From assembly GCF_014279975.1 (NCBI RefSeq), contig NZ_CP047936.1, positions 1,798,001 through 1,862,000 on the forward strand: a stretch of 64,000 nucleotides of DNA, given 5' to 3'. The notes under the pieces were generated by a model. The model did no database searches. It had not been told where the DNA came from and worked only from the letters and a program-made list of their open reading frames with translations. The stretch is from Synechococcus sp. BIOS-U3-1 (GTDB lineage: Bacteria > Cyanobacteriota > Cyanobacteriia > PCC-6307 > Cyanobiaceae). This document shows, piece by piece, positions 56,715-64,000 of the stretch; the stretch's first letter is position 1, and each line of letters opens with the position of its first letter. The translations under genes and the position numbers were made by a program.

Positions 56715-57755
56715 TCAGACAACAACAGCCTGAGGCTGTCCTTGAAGATTGAGGGTGGAGAAACCATGGCGGACCGACGCGGCACCGATGAAATCCATCT
56801 TCTCCAGAGTGATGTTGTTACGTCCCCAACTGAAGTTGGTGTGGCACTCCTCGAATTCAAGCAGCATCGCTTCAGCGAAGCAGGCAAACATCTGTCGCTG
56901 AGGTTTTTCCATCTCAGCAATTTCCATCATCGTCCAGCCGATGTCACTGCCGAATTCAACGATGCCTCCCTTCAGCACATGAACACCTTCGCAGGCAACC
57001 TTGGCATCGAGATTCTTTGGGTAGCCCCCATCGATCATCAGGCAGGGCTTCCGCAGCGAGGCTGAATCAATTTCAAGCGTGCGCGGCATGCTCGCCACCC
57101 ACACCACGACATCAGCTTCAGGAAGCGCTTCATCAAGAGTGAGGATCCTTCCGCCACCCAGTTCAGACTGAAGATCCTTAAGGGGCTGCTGCTGACGCGC
57201 AACCAGCAGCAGCTCAGCGACACCCGTCCGGTTGGAGAGCCAGCGGCAGACAGCACTGCCGATATCTCCGGTGGCCCCCACCACGGCAACCTTGGCTTTG
57301 GCCAGATCGATACCCAGAAGAGGCGCGTTGTTCTCAACCTGACGACTGATCACCCAGGCCGTATGGGTGTTGCCCGTGGTGAATCGCTCCCACTCCAAGG
57401 TTGTGCTGCGCACATGCTGATGCTGGAGAAGGTTGAAGTTCTCAAAAATAATTGAAGTGAAGCCGCCAAGAGCTGTGATGTTGATTCCCTTCTTCTGAGC
57501 GAGCTCCATGGCGTTGAGCACTTTGCGCCTTGCCGTCTTGAAGCGACTCAGCATCTCGGGAACGAAACAGGAATCGATGTAGGCACCCGAGATCTTTTTG
57601 CCAGTGGCACTGGTGACCTCAACGTTCTCCACCAATTGGGGTGGCGCACTGCACCACACATCAAGATCCCCCCCGGCGATGTGATCGAAACCGAGATCAG
57701 AAGCTTTGCGCCTCGCCGCCTCAAAGCTGGTGGAGTGCCCGATCAGACCAAACAT
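56715..57755 (-). CDS. aar: Long-chain acyl-ACP reductase (AAR)
   Basis: A 346-residue enzyme that reduces fatty acyl-ACP to fatty aldehyde. It starts [20 protein letters not shown] as in known AAR proteins. The active-site cysteine is in [20 protein letters not shown] and the NADPH motif is [21 protein letters not shown]-terminal blocks are [20 protein letters not shown] and [13 protein letters not shown]. The frame is open for another 66 codons upstream (to 57953) into ado, but orthologues begin at 57755. It is downstream of ado, with a 163-bp gap likely to hold its own promoter. Confidence 0.94.
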   Translation of the reverse strand: MFGLIGHSTSFEAARRKASDLGFDHIAGGDLDVWCSAPPQLVENVEVTSATGKKISGAYIDSCFVPEMLSRFKTARRKVLNAMELAQKKGINITALGGFTSIIFENFNLLQHQHVRSTTLEWERFTTGNTHTAWVISRQVENNAPLLGIDLAKAKVAVVGATGDIGSAVCRWLSNRTGVAELLLVARQQQPLKDLQSELGGGRILTLDEALPEADVVVWVASMPRTLEIDSASLRKPCLMIDGGYPKNLDAKVACEGVHVLKGGIVEFGSDIGWTMMEIAEMEKPQRQMFACFAEAMLLEFEECHTNFSWGRNNITLEKMDFIGAASVRHGFSTLNLQGQPQAVVV

Positions 57756-57918
57756 GTACTGCCGACTGTCGTACGTGTACGCATTGAACTCAAACTCACC
57801 CTGATAACGGGCTGATGACTCAATGTTCCCATGAAGGCACGCCTTAAGGAAAACGTGCCTGTAATCGAACCGGTCCTGGACTTTCGCGCTGGACCATCGA
57901 ACGATCGTTTTTTCTGGT

Positions 57919-58644
57919 TCAGAGCGCTGCCGCTGCCATTCGAGCAATTTCACGCATGTTGAAACCGATCTCGCTAAGAGCCTCTTGATACGCGATCAGG
58001 AAATCCTCGATCAGATCTTCTTTATCCATCTGCAGAACAGCGGCATCCCCTGCGACCTGATCCAACATCGAACGAATCAGAGGAAGATTGGCCTTATTAG
58101 CGGCAAAGAGCTCTTCCTTGCTGGCTTCAAAATTGGCCTTAAGCCACTCCTGGCCGTAGTTGAGATGGGTGTACTCATCTTTCACGACACCTTCAGTAAT
58201 CCTGCGGGCGAAGGGATCTGCCACAGGGATATAGATGTGATACGCGGAAATTGCGAAGGCTTCAATCAGCAACGCCTGAATCAAAAGACAGGTCACAACC
58301 TTGCCTTCCTTGAAGGCGATTTGGAAATTGCCATGAAGCGGACCGAAGAATTCCTTGGCGAAAGGAAGGTCGGCCTCAACTCCCAGATTGCGGCCGCAAG
58401 AGGTGAAGCCCTTCATGTGCTTCATTTCCATCTTGGCCAACCGAGCCAGTTCATCGGCATGCTCGGGGATCATGGTGCCCAGAGACATGTAGTTGTCGTA
58501 GGCCTCTTGCTCGCCTTCGATCACGATCGCATTGATACGGCTGTAGGCGTCTTTGTAGGCCTCAGTGGTGAAGTCAGGCAATTGCTGTGCCGATGCATCC
58601 CGCTCGTCAAGGACGGCGACCTCGGGGCTGACGGGGGTCGGCAT
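57919..58644 (-). CDS. ado: Aldehyde-deformylating oxygenase (ADO)
   Basis: A 241-residue di-iron enzyme that turns fatty aldehydes to alkanes and formate. The metal ligands are visible: Glu in [15 protein letters not shown], Glu and His in [14 protein letters not shown], Glu in [20 protein letters not shown], and Glu and His in [16 protein letters not shown] used ATG 58644 ([14 protein letters not shown]), as in orthologues; a TTG at 58665 would add seven residues. It heads the run ado, aar, accA, SDR, folE. Confidence 0.95.
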   Translation of the reverse strand: MPTPVSPEVAVLDERDASAQQLPDFTTEAYKDAYSRINAIVIEGEQEAYDNYMSLGTMIPEHADELARLAKMEMKHMKGFTSCGRNLGVEADLPFAKEFFGPLHGNFQIAFKEGKVVTCLLIQALLIEAFAISAYHIYIPVADPFARRITEGVVKDEYTHLNYGQEWLKANFEASKEELFAANKANLPLIRSMLDQVAGDAAVLQMDKEDLIEDFLIAYQEALSEIGFNMREIARMAAAAL

Positions 58645-58717
58645 AGATGTTTCCGTAACGGTCAACGTCGGTGACTGTAACCAGTGCCACCGATATTGGA
58701 TGTTCGATTGATGGAGT

Positions 58718-59551
58718 TCAGATACGTCGCTGGTCTCCGCGAGGTGGCCAGCTTGATGTCATCAGGCTTGTGAAGAGTTGGCGCCAATGGGCTAAAAGCG
58801 CTGTCTCCAACTGACTTCCGAGCTTCGCATCCGCACCGCGGCTATCGCCGACGACACCGGACTGGCTGAGGTCGGCAGCGAACCAGGCGAGAGGCGCAGG
58901 ACCTTCAAGACTCCAACCTTCAGGAGGTGTGGCTGCCGACTTATTACTGACATGGTCACCATCCAGAGGCCTCTGTTCGCCGACCAGAGCGGGCTCAAGA
59001 GCCAGCATCAGACTGGTCTCAGCAAGTCCCGCATGCAATCCATGCGCCAGCTCATTAGCAGGCACTAGAGACTTGAGTTCTGAAACTCCACTCCAGAGAA
59101 AACAGGGAAGAACAGCCATTGCTGGGGTTTCAACCGCCAGTTCACGGGCAGCGGTTTGCAGAAGACCGATCTGACCACCGTGGGCGTTGAACAGCACCAA
59201 GCGCTGCACACCCTGATCCGCAAGCTGCTTGCCAACCTCTCTCACAAGGCGAATCAGCAGTTCGGCACTGAGGCTGAGAGTTCCAGGGAAGCCACGATGT
59301 TCAGGCGAAAGACCGATCGACTGAATCGGCAAAGCCCAAATCGGCATCTCCTCTGGAAGCCCTTGCAGCACACGATCAAGAATGCGTTCCGCAAACAACG
59401 CATCAGTTGAAAGGGGGAGCTGCGGACCGTGCTGCTCAAAGGCACCGAATGGCCAGACAAGGGTTGAACCGCTCCGCTGCAATGCCAGAGCAGCCTCGGG
59501 CCAGTGCATGCACTCCAACCGCCTGGTGTTTTGTCCACCGTCACCGCTCAT
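58718..59551 (-). CDS. Creatininase family amidohydrolase
   Basis: A 277-residue protein of the creatininase fold. The metal-binding region is [20 protein letters not shown] (Glu, His, Asp), with a further [16 protein letters not shown] and Glu in [17 protein letters not shown]. Members include creatininase, MftE-like and formamide hydrolases of riboflavin or deazaflavin pathways; the substrate here is unknown. It is 73 bp upstream of ado on the same strand and could be co-transcribed. Confidence 0.85.
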   Translation of the reverse strand: MSGDGGQNTRRLECMHWPEAALALQRSGSTLVWPFGAFEQHGPQLPLSTDALFAERILDRVLQGLPEEMPIWALPIQSIGLSPEHRGFPGTLSLSAELLIRLVREVGKQLADQGVQRLVLFNAHGGQIGLLQTAARELAVETPAMAVLPCFLWSGVSELKSLVPANELAHGLHAGLAETSLMLALEPALVGEQRPLDGDHVSNKSAATPPEGWSLEGPAPLAWFAADLSQSGVVGDSRGADAKLGSQLETALLAHWRQLFTSLMTSSWPPRGDQRRI

Positions 59552-59602
59552 CCTGAATCAACCTCCTGCTGTCAGACTGTCTGGCCAAGGACGATGGGTC
59601 CC

Positions 59603-60898
59603 ATGGCCGGAACAGAACGTCAGAATTCCCGACTGGATGGTGGCAAGGGTGCCGCAGCTTCGGCGCAGCCACCACGAAAACCGCTTCAGGTGATGCACAT
59701 CAGCAAGCGGGAAGAGCAGGATCGACTGCGTAAGGAGGCCGAGCAAGCCCGTGCAGCCGCTGATGCTGCTGTTGAACGTGCTGCACAGCTCGAGCAGGCG
59801 GCACTCGCCGCCGAAGGCGGCCAGTCCATGGCTACAAGTCCCCCTGCACCTCCAAAAGGACCACAAGCGTCTTCTGGTCCATCGCGAGATACCGACGACG
59901 ATGACCTGTCCGGTATGACCATGGCCGACCTACTCGGTCCCTCCGATGCAGGACGGCGTCAGAACAATGTCCCCGCCGAAGCGGCAACTGCAGCAAGCCG
60001 CGTTGTTGACGATTTCGATTTTGATGAAGATGCCTTTCTGGCAGCACTCGATGCCAACGAGCCTGTGGGCACAACCGGTGAGGTCGTCACCGGAACCGTG
60101 ATCGCAATGGAGAGTGATGGTGTCTACGTGGATATCGGCGGCAAAGCGCCTGGCTTCATGCCCAAAAGCGAATGTGGCCTTGGGGTGATCACCAATCTGA
60201 AGGAACGCTTCCCCAAGGGGCTCGAGCTTGAGGTACTGGTCACTCGTGAACAAAATGCCGATGGCATGGTCACCATCAGCTGTCGTGCACTGGCCCTTCG
60301 CAAAAGCTGGGACAAGGTCAAGCAGCTCGCCAAGGACGGCAAGGTGGCTCAGGTCAAAATCACCGGTTTCAATCGAGGGGGTGTCACCTGCGATCTCGAA
60401 GGGTTAAGAGGATTCATTCCCAGATCTCAACTTCAGGAGGGTGAAAACCACGAAGCACTGGTTGGGAAGACGCTTGGCGTCGCTTTCCTGGAGGTCAACT
60501 CCGAGACCCGCAAACTGGTCCTTTCCGAAAAACGCGCAGCAACGGCCGCCCGTTTTTCAGAACTTGAAGTGGGGCAGTTGGTGGAAGGTCAGGTGTCCTC
60601 CATCAAGCCCTATGGACTGTTCATCGATCTGGGTGGCGTCAGTGGTCTGCTGCATCAGTCAGTCATCACCGGAGGCAGTCTGCGCTCGTTGCGCGAAGTC
60701 TTCGGACAGGGAGACACCGTGAAGGCTCTCATCACCGAGCTTGATCCCGGTCGAGGCCGGATCGCTCTCAACACAGCCCTCCTAGAGGGACAGCCAGGGG
60801 AACTTCTCGTCGATAAGGACACCGTTATGGCGGAGGCGACCGATCGAGCCAACAGAGCCCGTAACGTCCTCAGGCAGCAGGAACAGTCAGCTGGATGA
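59603..60898 (+). CDS. S1 RNA-binding domain protein (ribosomal S1-like)
   Basis: A 431-residue protein. The N-terminal ~120 residues are charged and helical (REEQDRLRKEAEQARAAADA) with a low-complexity stretch, then an acidic patch (DDFDFDEDAFLAALD). Three S1 domains follow: GEVVTGTVIAMESDGVYVDI, KVAQVKITGFNRGGVTCDLE and GQLVEGQVSSIKPYGLFIDL. This resembles the second S1 protein of cyanobacteria, proposed to bind mRNA in translation. ATG 59603 was chosen; the longer frame from 59504 starts inside the divergent gene. It overlaps the Tab2 gene by ATGA. Confidence 0.85.
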   Translation: MAGTERQNSRLDGGKGAAASAQPPRKPLQVMHISKREEQDRLRKEAEQARAAADAAVERAAQLEQAALAAEGGQSMATSPPAPPKGPQASSGPSRDTDDDDLSGMTMADLLGPSDAGRRQNNVPAEAATAASRVVDDFDFDEDAFLAALDANEPVGTTGEVVTGTVIAMESDGVYVDIGGKAPGFMPKSECGLGVITNLKERFPKGLELEVLVTREQNADGMVTISCRALALRKSWDKVKQLAKDGKVAQVKITGFNRGGVTCDLEGLRGFIPRSQLQEGENHEALVGKTLGVAFLEVNSETRKLVLSEKRAATAARFSELEVGQLVEGQVSSIKPYGLFIDLGGVSGLLHQSVITGGSLRSLREVFGQGDTVKALITELDPGRGRIALNTALLEGQPGELLVDKDTVMAEATDRANRARNVLRQQEQSAG

Positions 60899-61809
60899 CC
60901 ACAGCTTCCATGTCTGCCGGTGACGCCGGCTCCCAGTCCAGGACAGAGCGTCAGGCCGATTGGGAGCTGGATTTTTATTCAAGACCCATCCTGGAAAAGG
61001 ATGGCAAGAAGCGCTGGGAGCTGCTGATCATCAGCACCCCGGAGATCAACGGCAACGAATGCTTCCGCTTCGCGAAGCTTTGTCCTGCAAGCGAAGTGAA
61101 TTCCACCTGGTTGGCCGCGGCCCTACGCCAAGCATTGGCTGAGGCTGAAGACCAGGGTTGGAAGCCTCCACAAAGACTGCGCGCCTGGCGCAGTGCCATG
61201 AGAACGATGGTGCAGCGTGCTGCCGCAGAGCTGCTCCTGGAAGTGGTGTCGAGCAGGCGCACCTATGCCCTGCTCGACTGGCTCGATGAGCGAGAGCGGA
61301 CGCTTTATCCGCAGGAGGAAGGCTTCATGGCAGGCCCCCTTGCACTGCCGCCTTCCCCTGTCGAAACCCCGCCTCTGCCACTTCCCGAAGCCGTCCGGGG
61401 CGACGCCTGGACTTGGGCCGGACTTCCAGCCGGCAGCCTCAAGGATGCGAGTGAGTGGCCTCTTGGCTTCAACGGCCTAGTGCCGGTTCCCCCTTCTCTG
61501 AAGGACGATCTTGAGGTTCCTGGCCTACGTCTGTTCAGTCGCAGCAGAGCCCTGGCCCTGGCAGGTTGGCTTGGGGGCCTTGAACCTGTGCGGCTGCGTG
61601 TGAGCTCGCTCCAGTTGATTCTCGATGCTGGTCAAGATGACAGCTGGCTCGTCAGTGATCTGAACCAACAGGAAGCCAAACAGATTGCAGCCGCGCTGGA
61701 GGCGTCGTTCCTCAACCTGCATGGACTTCAGTTCATCGCCGTACAGAGCGCTCCTGACAGTGAGCGGTTCGAAGGCTTCTGGATGCTCAGGGATCAGCCG
61801 CAACAATGA
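60895..61809 (+). CDS. Tab2/Atab2 family RNA-binding protein
   Basis: A 304-residue protein with the family start WELDFYSRPILEKDGKKRWE, a KLCPASEVNSTWLAAALRQA segment, and the C-terminal LILDAGQDDSWLVSDLN and FEGFWMLRDQPQQ. Chloroplast Tab2/ATAB2 is needed for translation of the photosystem I psaB mRNA, or assembly of both photosystems. Overlaps by ATGA on both sides tie it to an S1 protein and PgeF, consistent with a role in translation. Confidence 0.9.
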   Translation: MTTASMSAGDAGSQSRTERQADWELDFYSRPILEKDGKKRWELLIISTPEINGNECFRFAKLCPASEVNSTWLAAALRQALAEAEDQGWKPPQRLRAWRSAMRTMVQRAAAELLLEVVSSRRTYALLDWLDERERTLYPQEEGFMAGPLALPPSPVETPPLPLPEAVRGDAWTWAGLPAGSLKDASEWPLGFNGLVPVPPSLKDDLEVPGLRLFSRSRALALAGWLGGLEPVRLRVSSLQLILDAGQDDSWLVSDLNQQEAKQIAAALEASFLNLHGLQFIAVQSAPDSERFEGFWMLRDQPQQ

Positions 61810-62639
61810 GCTCCGCGAAGGGAGCAGACCCAGGCACTGAGCGAGAGGATCCTCTTGCTAAGCCCGACAGCCGCTTCAACACCCTTCCGGGCTGGACCTG
61901 GGTGGGCTGTTATGGCGGTTATTACCTCACAGCGAATCACTTGCATGAAGCTGGCTTTGAGCATGGATTCTTCACCCGGCGTTGGCAAGGTCGTGGTCCC
62001 GACGAACTAGCTGCCTACCTGTCCTGCGGAGTCTCCGTTCATCGCCCGCAGCAGGTCCATGGAAACCTCGTGCTTGAGGCTTCCGTTGCCACTGCAGCAC
62101 CATGGCCCGATGCCGATGGGTTAGTGAGTGATCGCGGCGGCCAGAGCCTCTGGGTTTGTGGCGCCGACTGCACCCCCGTTTTGCTTGCGGATCCCGAAAG
62201 CGGGCACGTCGCCGCATGCCATGCAGGCTGGCGCGGCGTGGCCAGCCGGATCCTGCCCACCGCGATCGACAAGCTTGAACAGCGAGGCGCCCGTAGGGAA
62301 CAGCTGATCGTTGCCCTTGGACCAGCGGTCAGTGGTGAGCGCTATCAAGTGGAACAATCAGTGGCGCTTCAGGTGGGTGAGGCGTTGGCAACCGAGCTCA
62401 GATCACTCGAGCAGCTGCAGAGGCAAGCTGTCATTCATCCTGATCCAGAGCAGGGGCGCTGCCGTTTAGATATCCGACAAGCCGCCTTGCAGCAACTGAA
62501 AGCAGAAGGGATTGACAGCAGCAAGATCACAACATGTCCGCTCTGCACGGTCGCTGAACCCAGTCTGTTTCACTCCTGGCGACGCGATCAGGTGAAGGCA
62601 GTTCAGTGGAGTGGAATCGTCGGACAGGCGACGATCTGA
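61806..62639 (+). CDS. pgeF: PgeF / polyphenol oxidase family (YfiH, LACC1-like)
   Basis: A 277-residue protein of the YfiH/PgeF family: HGFFTRRWQGRG, HRPQQVHGNLVL, CGADCTPVLLADPESGHVAA, CHAGWRGVASRILPTAIDK and the C-terminal FHSWRRDQVKAVQWSGIVG. The conserved His and Cys bind zinc. YfiH edits peptidoglycan precursor stems and related proteins act as adenosine deaminase or phosphorylase. The start at 61806 overlaps the Tab2 stop by ATGA. Confidence 0.9.
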   Translation: MSSAKGADPGTEREDPLAKPDSRFNTLPGWTWVGCYGGYYLTANHLHEAGFEHGFFTRRWQGRGPDELAAYLSCGVSVHRPQQVHGNLVLEASVATAAPWPDADGLVSDRGGQSLWVCGADCTPVLLADPESGHVAACHAGWRGVASRILPTAIDKLEQRGARREQLIVALGPAVSGERYQVEQSVALQVGEALATELRSLEQLQRQAVIHPDPEQGRCRLDIRQAALQQLKAEGIDSSKITTCPLCTVAEPSLFHSWRRDQVKAVQWSGIVGQATI

Positions 62640-62648
62640 ACGCCTGCA

Positions 62649-64000
62649 TTAGTTCGATATCGGCTCGAGCAGACGCAATGCAACCGCTTCAGCAGCCCGA
62701 ATACCATCAATTGCTGCCGAAAGAATCCCGCCTGCATAACCGGCACCCTCCCCAGCAGGCGTGAGACCGTGCACATTGAGCGACTCCAGGCGATCATCCC
62801 GAGGGATGCGCAGCGGCGACGAAGTGCGGGTCTCGACCCCGGTCAGAACGGCATCAGGGTGGTCATAACCAGAAAGCTTCTGACCGAATGCCGGCAGAGC
62901 TTCCCTCAGGGCATCCACCATCGGTTCCGGTAGAAGCTTGGCAAGGTCAGTGGGTTGAACACCAGGTTGATAGGAGGGACTCACTGATCCAAGCGACGTG
63001 GATGGCCTTCCGGCCAAAAAATCCTCCTGTCGCTGCACTGGGGCGCTGTAGTCCTGACCACCGAGTTGGAAAGCGAGGGATTCGAGTTCACGCTGAAACA
63101 CCAGGCCCGCGAGTGGATCTGCGGGCCAACGTTCATGAGACTCCAGGTCTGCATCCGACACAGGCACCACCAGCCCGCTGTTGGCGTTTCGTTCATTGCG
63201 GGAGTGCTGGCTCATGCCATTGGTCACAACACGACCTGGTTCAGAGGTCGCACCCACCACAAACCCACCGGGGCACATACAGAAGCTGTAAACGCAGCGA
63301 CCGTTAGCAGCGTGATGCACCAGCTTGTATTCAGCGGCACCGAGCAACGGATGGCCAGCGGCATCCCCCCAGCGGGCGTTGTCGATCAGCGACTGCGGGT
63401 GCTCGATCCGAAGGCCAATCGCGAAGGGCTTTCGTTCCATGGCAACACCATTGCGATCCAGCATCGCGAACGTATCCCTGGCCGAATGTCCAGGAGCCAG
63501 AATCACCTGAGTGCAGTCGACACGATTGCCATCGGCCAGTTGCAGCCCGATGATCCGCGTCGGCTTACCACCAGTGGCGCTGGCAGGCTCTAACAGAAGT
63601 TGTTCCACGCGGGCACCAAAGCGGACCTCACCGCCAAGAGCCTCAATCTGAGCGCGCAACCCCCTGACCACTGTCGCCAGCTTGAACGTGCCGATATGGG
63701 GGCGGTGTCGGGTGAGGATGTCGCGGTTGGCGCCGCATTTCACCAGCTCTTCAAGCACTTTGCGGCCGTAATGAACGGGATCGCTGATCTGGCTATAAAG
63801 CTTGCCATCGGAAAAGGTTCCGGCTCCCCCCTCGCCGAACTGCACGTTGGATTCGGGGTTGAAAGTCGCTCGACGACGCCAGAAGCCAAACGTGTCGCGA
63901 CTTCTCTGCTTCACCGCCTGTCCGCGCTCCAGCAGCAATGGACGGAATCCCATCTGTGCAAGCAACAGTGCGGCGAAGTAACCACAGGGTCCTGCCCCAA
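62649..64000 (-). CDS. FAD-dependent oxidoreductase, COG2509 type (partial at right edge)
   Basis: About 450 codons are visible, with the N-terminus beyond the window. The most upstream part, GAGPCGYFAALLLAQMGFRP followed by LLLERG, is an FAD Rossmann motif. Further features are FGEGGAGTFSDGKLYSQI, ILAPGHSARDTFAML, FCMCPGGFVVGATSEPGRVV and the C-terminal HGLTPAGEGAGYAGGILSAA, which match COG2509 flavoproteins of unknown substrate. It is convergent with pgeF. Confidence 0.85.
   Translation of the reverse strand, partial: GAGPCGYFAALLLAQMGFRPLLLERGQAVKQRSRDTFGFWRRRATFNPESNVQFGEGGAGTFSDGKLYSQISDPVHYGRKVLEELVKCGANRDILTRHRPHIGTFKLATVVRGLRAQIEALGGEVRFGARVEQLLLEPASATGGKPTRIIGLQLADGNRVDCTQVILAPGHSARDTFAMLDRNGVAMERKPFAIGLRIEHPQSLIDNARWGDAAGHPLLGAAEYKLVHHAANGRCVYSFCMCPGGFVVGATSEPGRVVTNGMSQHSRNERNANSGLVVPVSDADLESHERWPADPLAGLVFQRELESLAFQLGGQDYSAPVQRQEDFLAGRPSTSLGSVSPSYQPGVQPTDLAKLLPEPMVDALREALPAFGQKLSGYDHPDAVLTGVETRTSSPLRIPRDDRLESLNVHGLTPAGEGAGYAGGILSAAIDGIRAAEAVALRLLEPISN

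Overview
The window is a chromosomal segment from an alpha-cyanobacterium, most likely a marine Synechococcus. The main reasons are form IA Rubisco inside a cso-type (alpha) carboxysome locus, the BicA bicarbonate transporter, both protochlorophyllide reductases, photosystem I subunit PsaM, several NDH-1 parts, and the cyanobacterial alkane pair AAR/ADO. Gene density is high. Intergenic gaps are mostly under 150 bp and many genes overlap by ATGA. I saw no insertion sequence, prophage, CRISPR array or rRNA.

Layout. 0-4.9 kb: tail of ndhL and a DUF3007 gene (minus), tRNA-Leu(TAA), a large GH63/MGH1-like glycosidase, a 0.5-kb gap, and pyrC (minus). 4.9-7.8 kb: bicA (minus) divergent from a Na+/Ca2+ antiporter. 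7.9-13.9 kb: two DUF2231 membrane proteins, then a haem-copper oxidase whose subunit II lacks CuA ligands (ARTO type), then a GMC oxidoreductase. A 42-bp perfect palindrome separates this from the convergent glutathione reductase gene. 15.4-27.1 kb: mixed housekeeping genes (ParB-like, DUF2808, dnaA, HtrA protease, two sugar-transferase genes, GNAT, hydrolase, ABC exporter, hisG, glyoxalase II, an iron-type ABC ATPase, RidA, DUF3136).

27.1-42.3 kb is the carbon-concentrating locus. Read on the minus strand it runs csoS1, cbbL, cbbS, csoS2, csoSCA, csoS4A, csoS4B, csoS1E, ndhF4, ndhD4, chpX, acRAF, cbbX. The csoS1D gene sits upstream, with rdgB (plus strand) inserted between csoS1D and csoS1. 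This puts the Rubisco enzyme, its shell, carbonic anhydrase, assembly factor, activase and CO2-hydrating NDH-1 module together. bicA at 5 kb supplies bicarbonate to the same process.

42.4-50 kb: a conserved-looking unknown gene, a lipoprotein, chlN-chlB-chlL (dark-operative reductase), convergent por (light-dependent reductase), psaM (34 residues), the NDH-1 assembly factor CRR6/DUF1817 and an L,D-transpeptidase-like lipoprotein. 50-54 kb: TauE/SafE permease and lipoate ligase with overlapping divergent starts, an M50 protease with CBS-like tail, trpF and a secreted unknown. 54-58.7 kb (minus): ado, aar, accA, an SDR and folE, a fatty-acid/alkane cluster. 58.7-64 kb: creatininase-like hydrolase, then an overlapping S1-domain/Tab2/PgeF run, and a flavoprotein cut by the right edge.

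All calls rest on reading the sequence and remembered family features. No database search was run. Start codons were re-chosen in many genes and the reasons are given.
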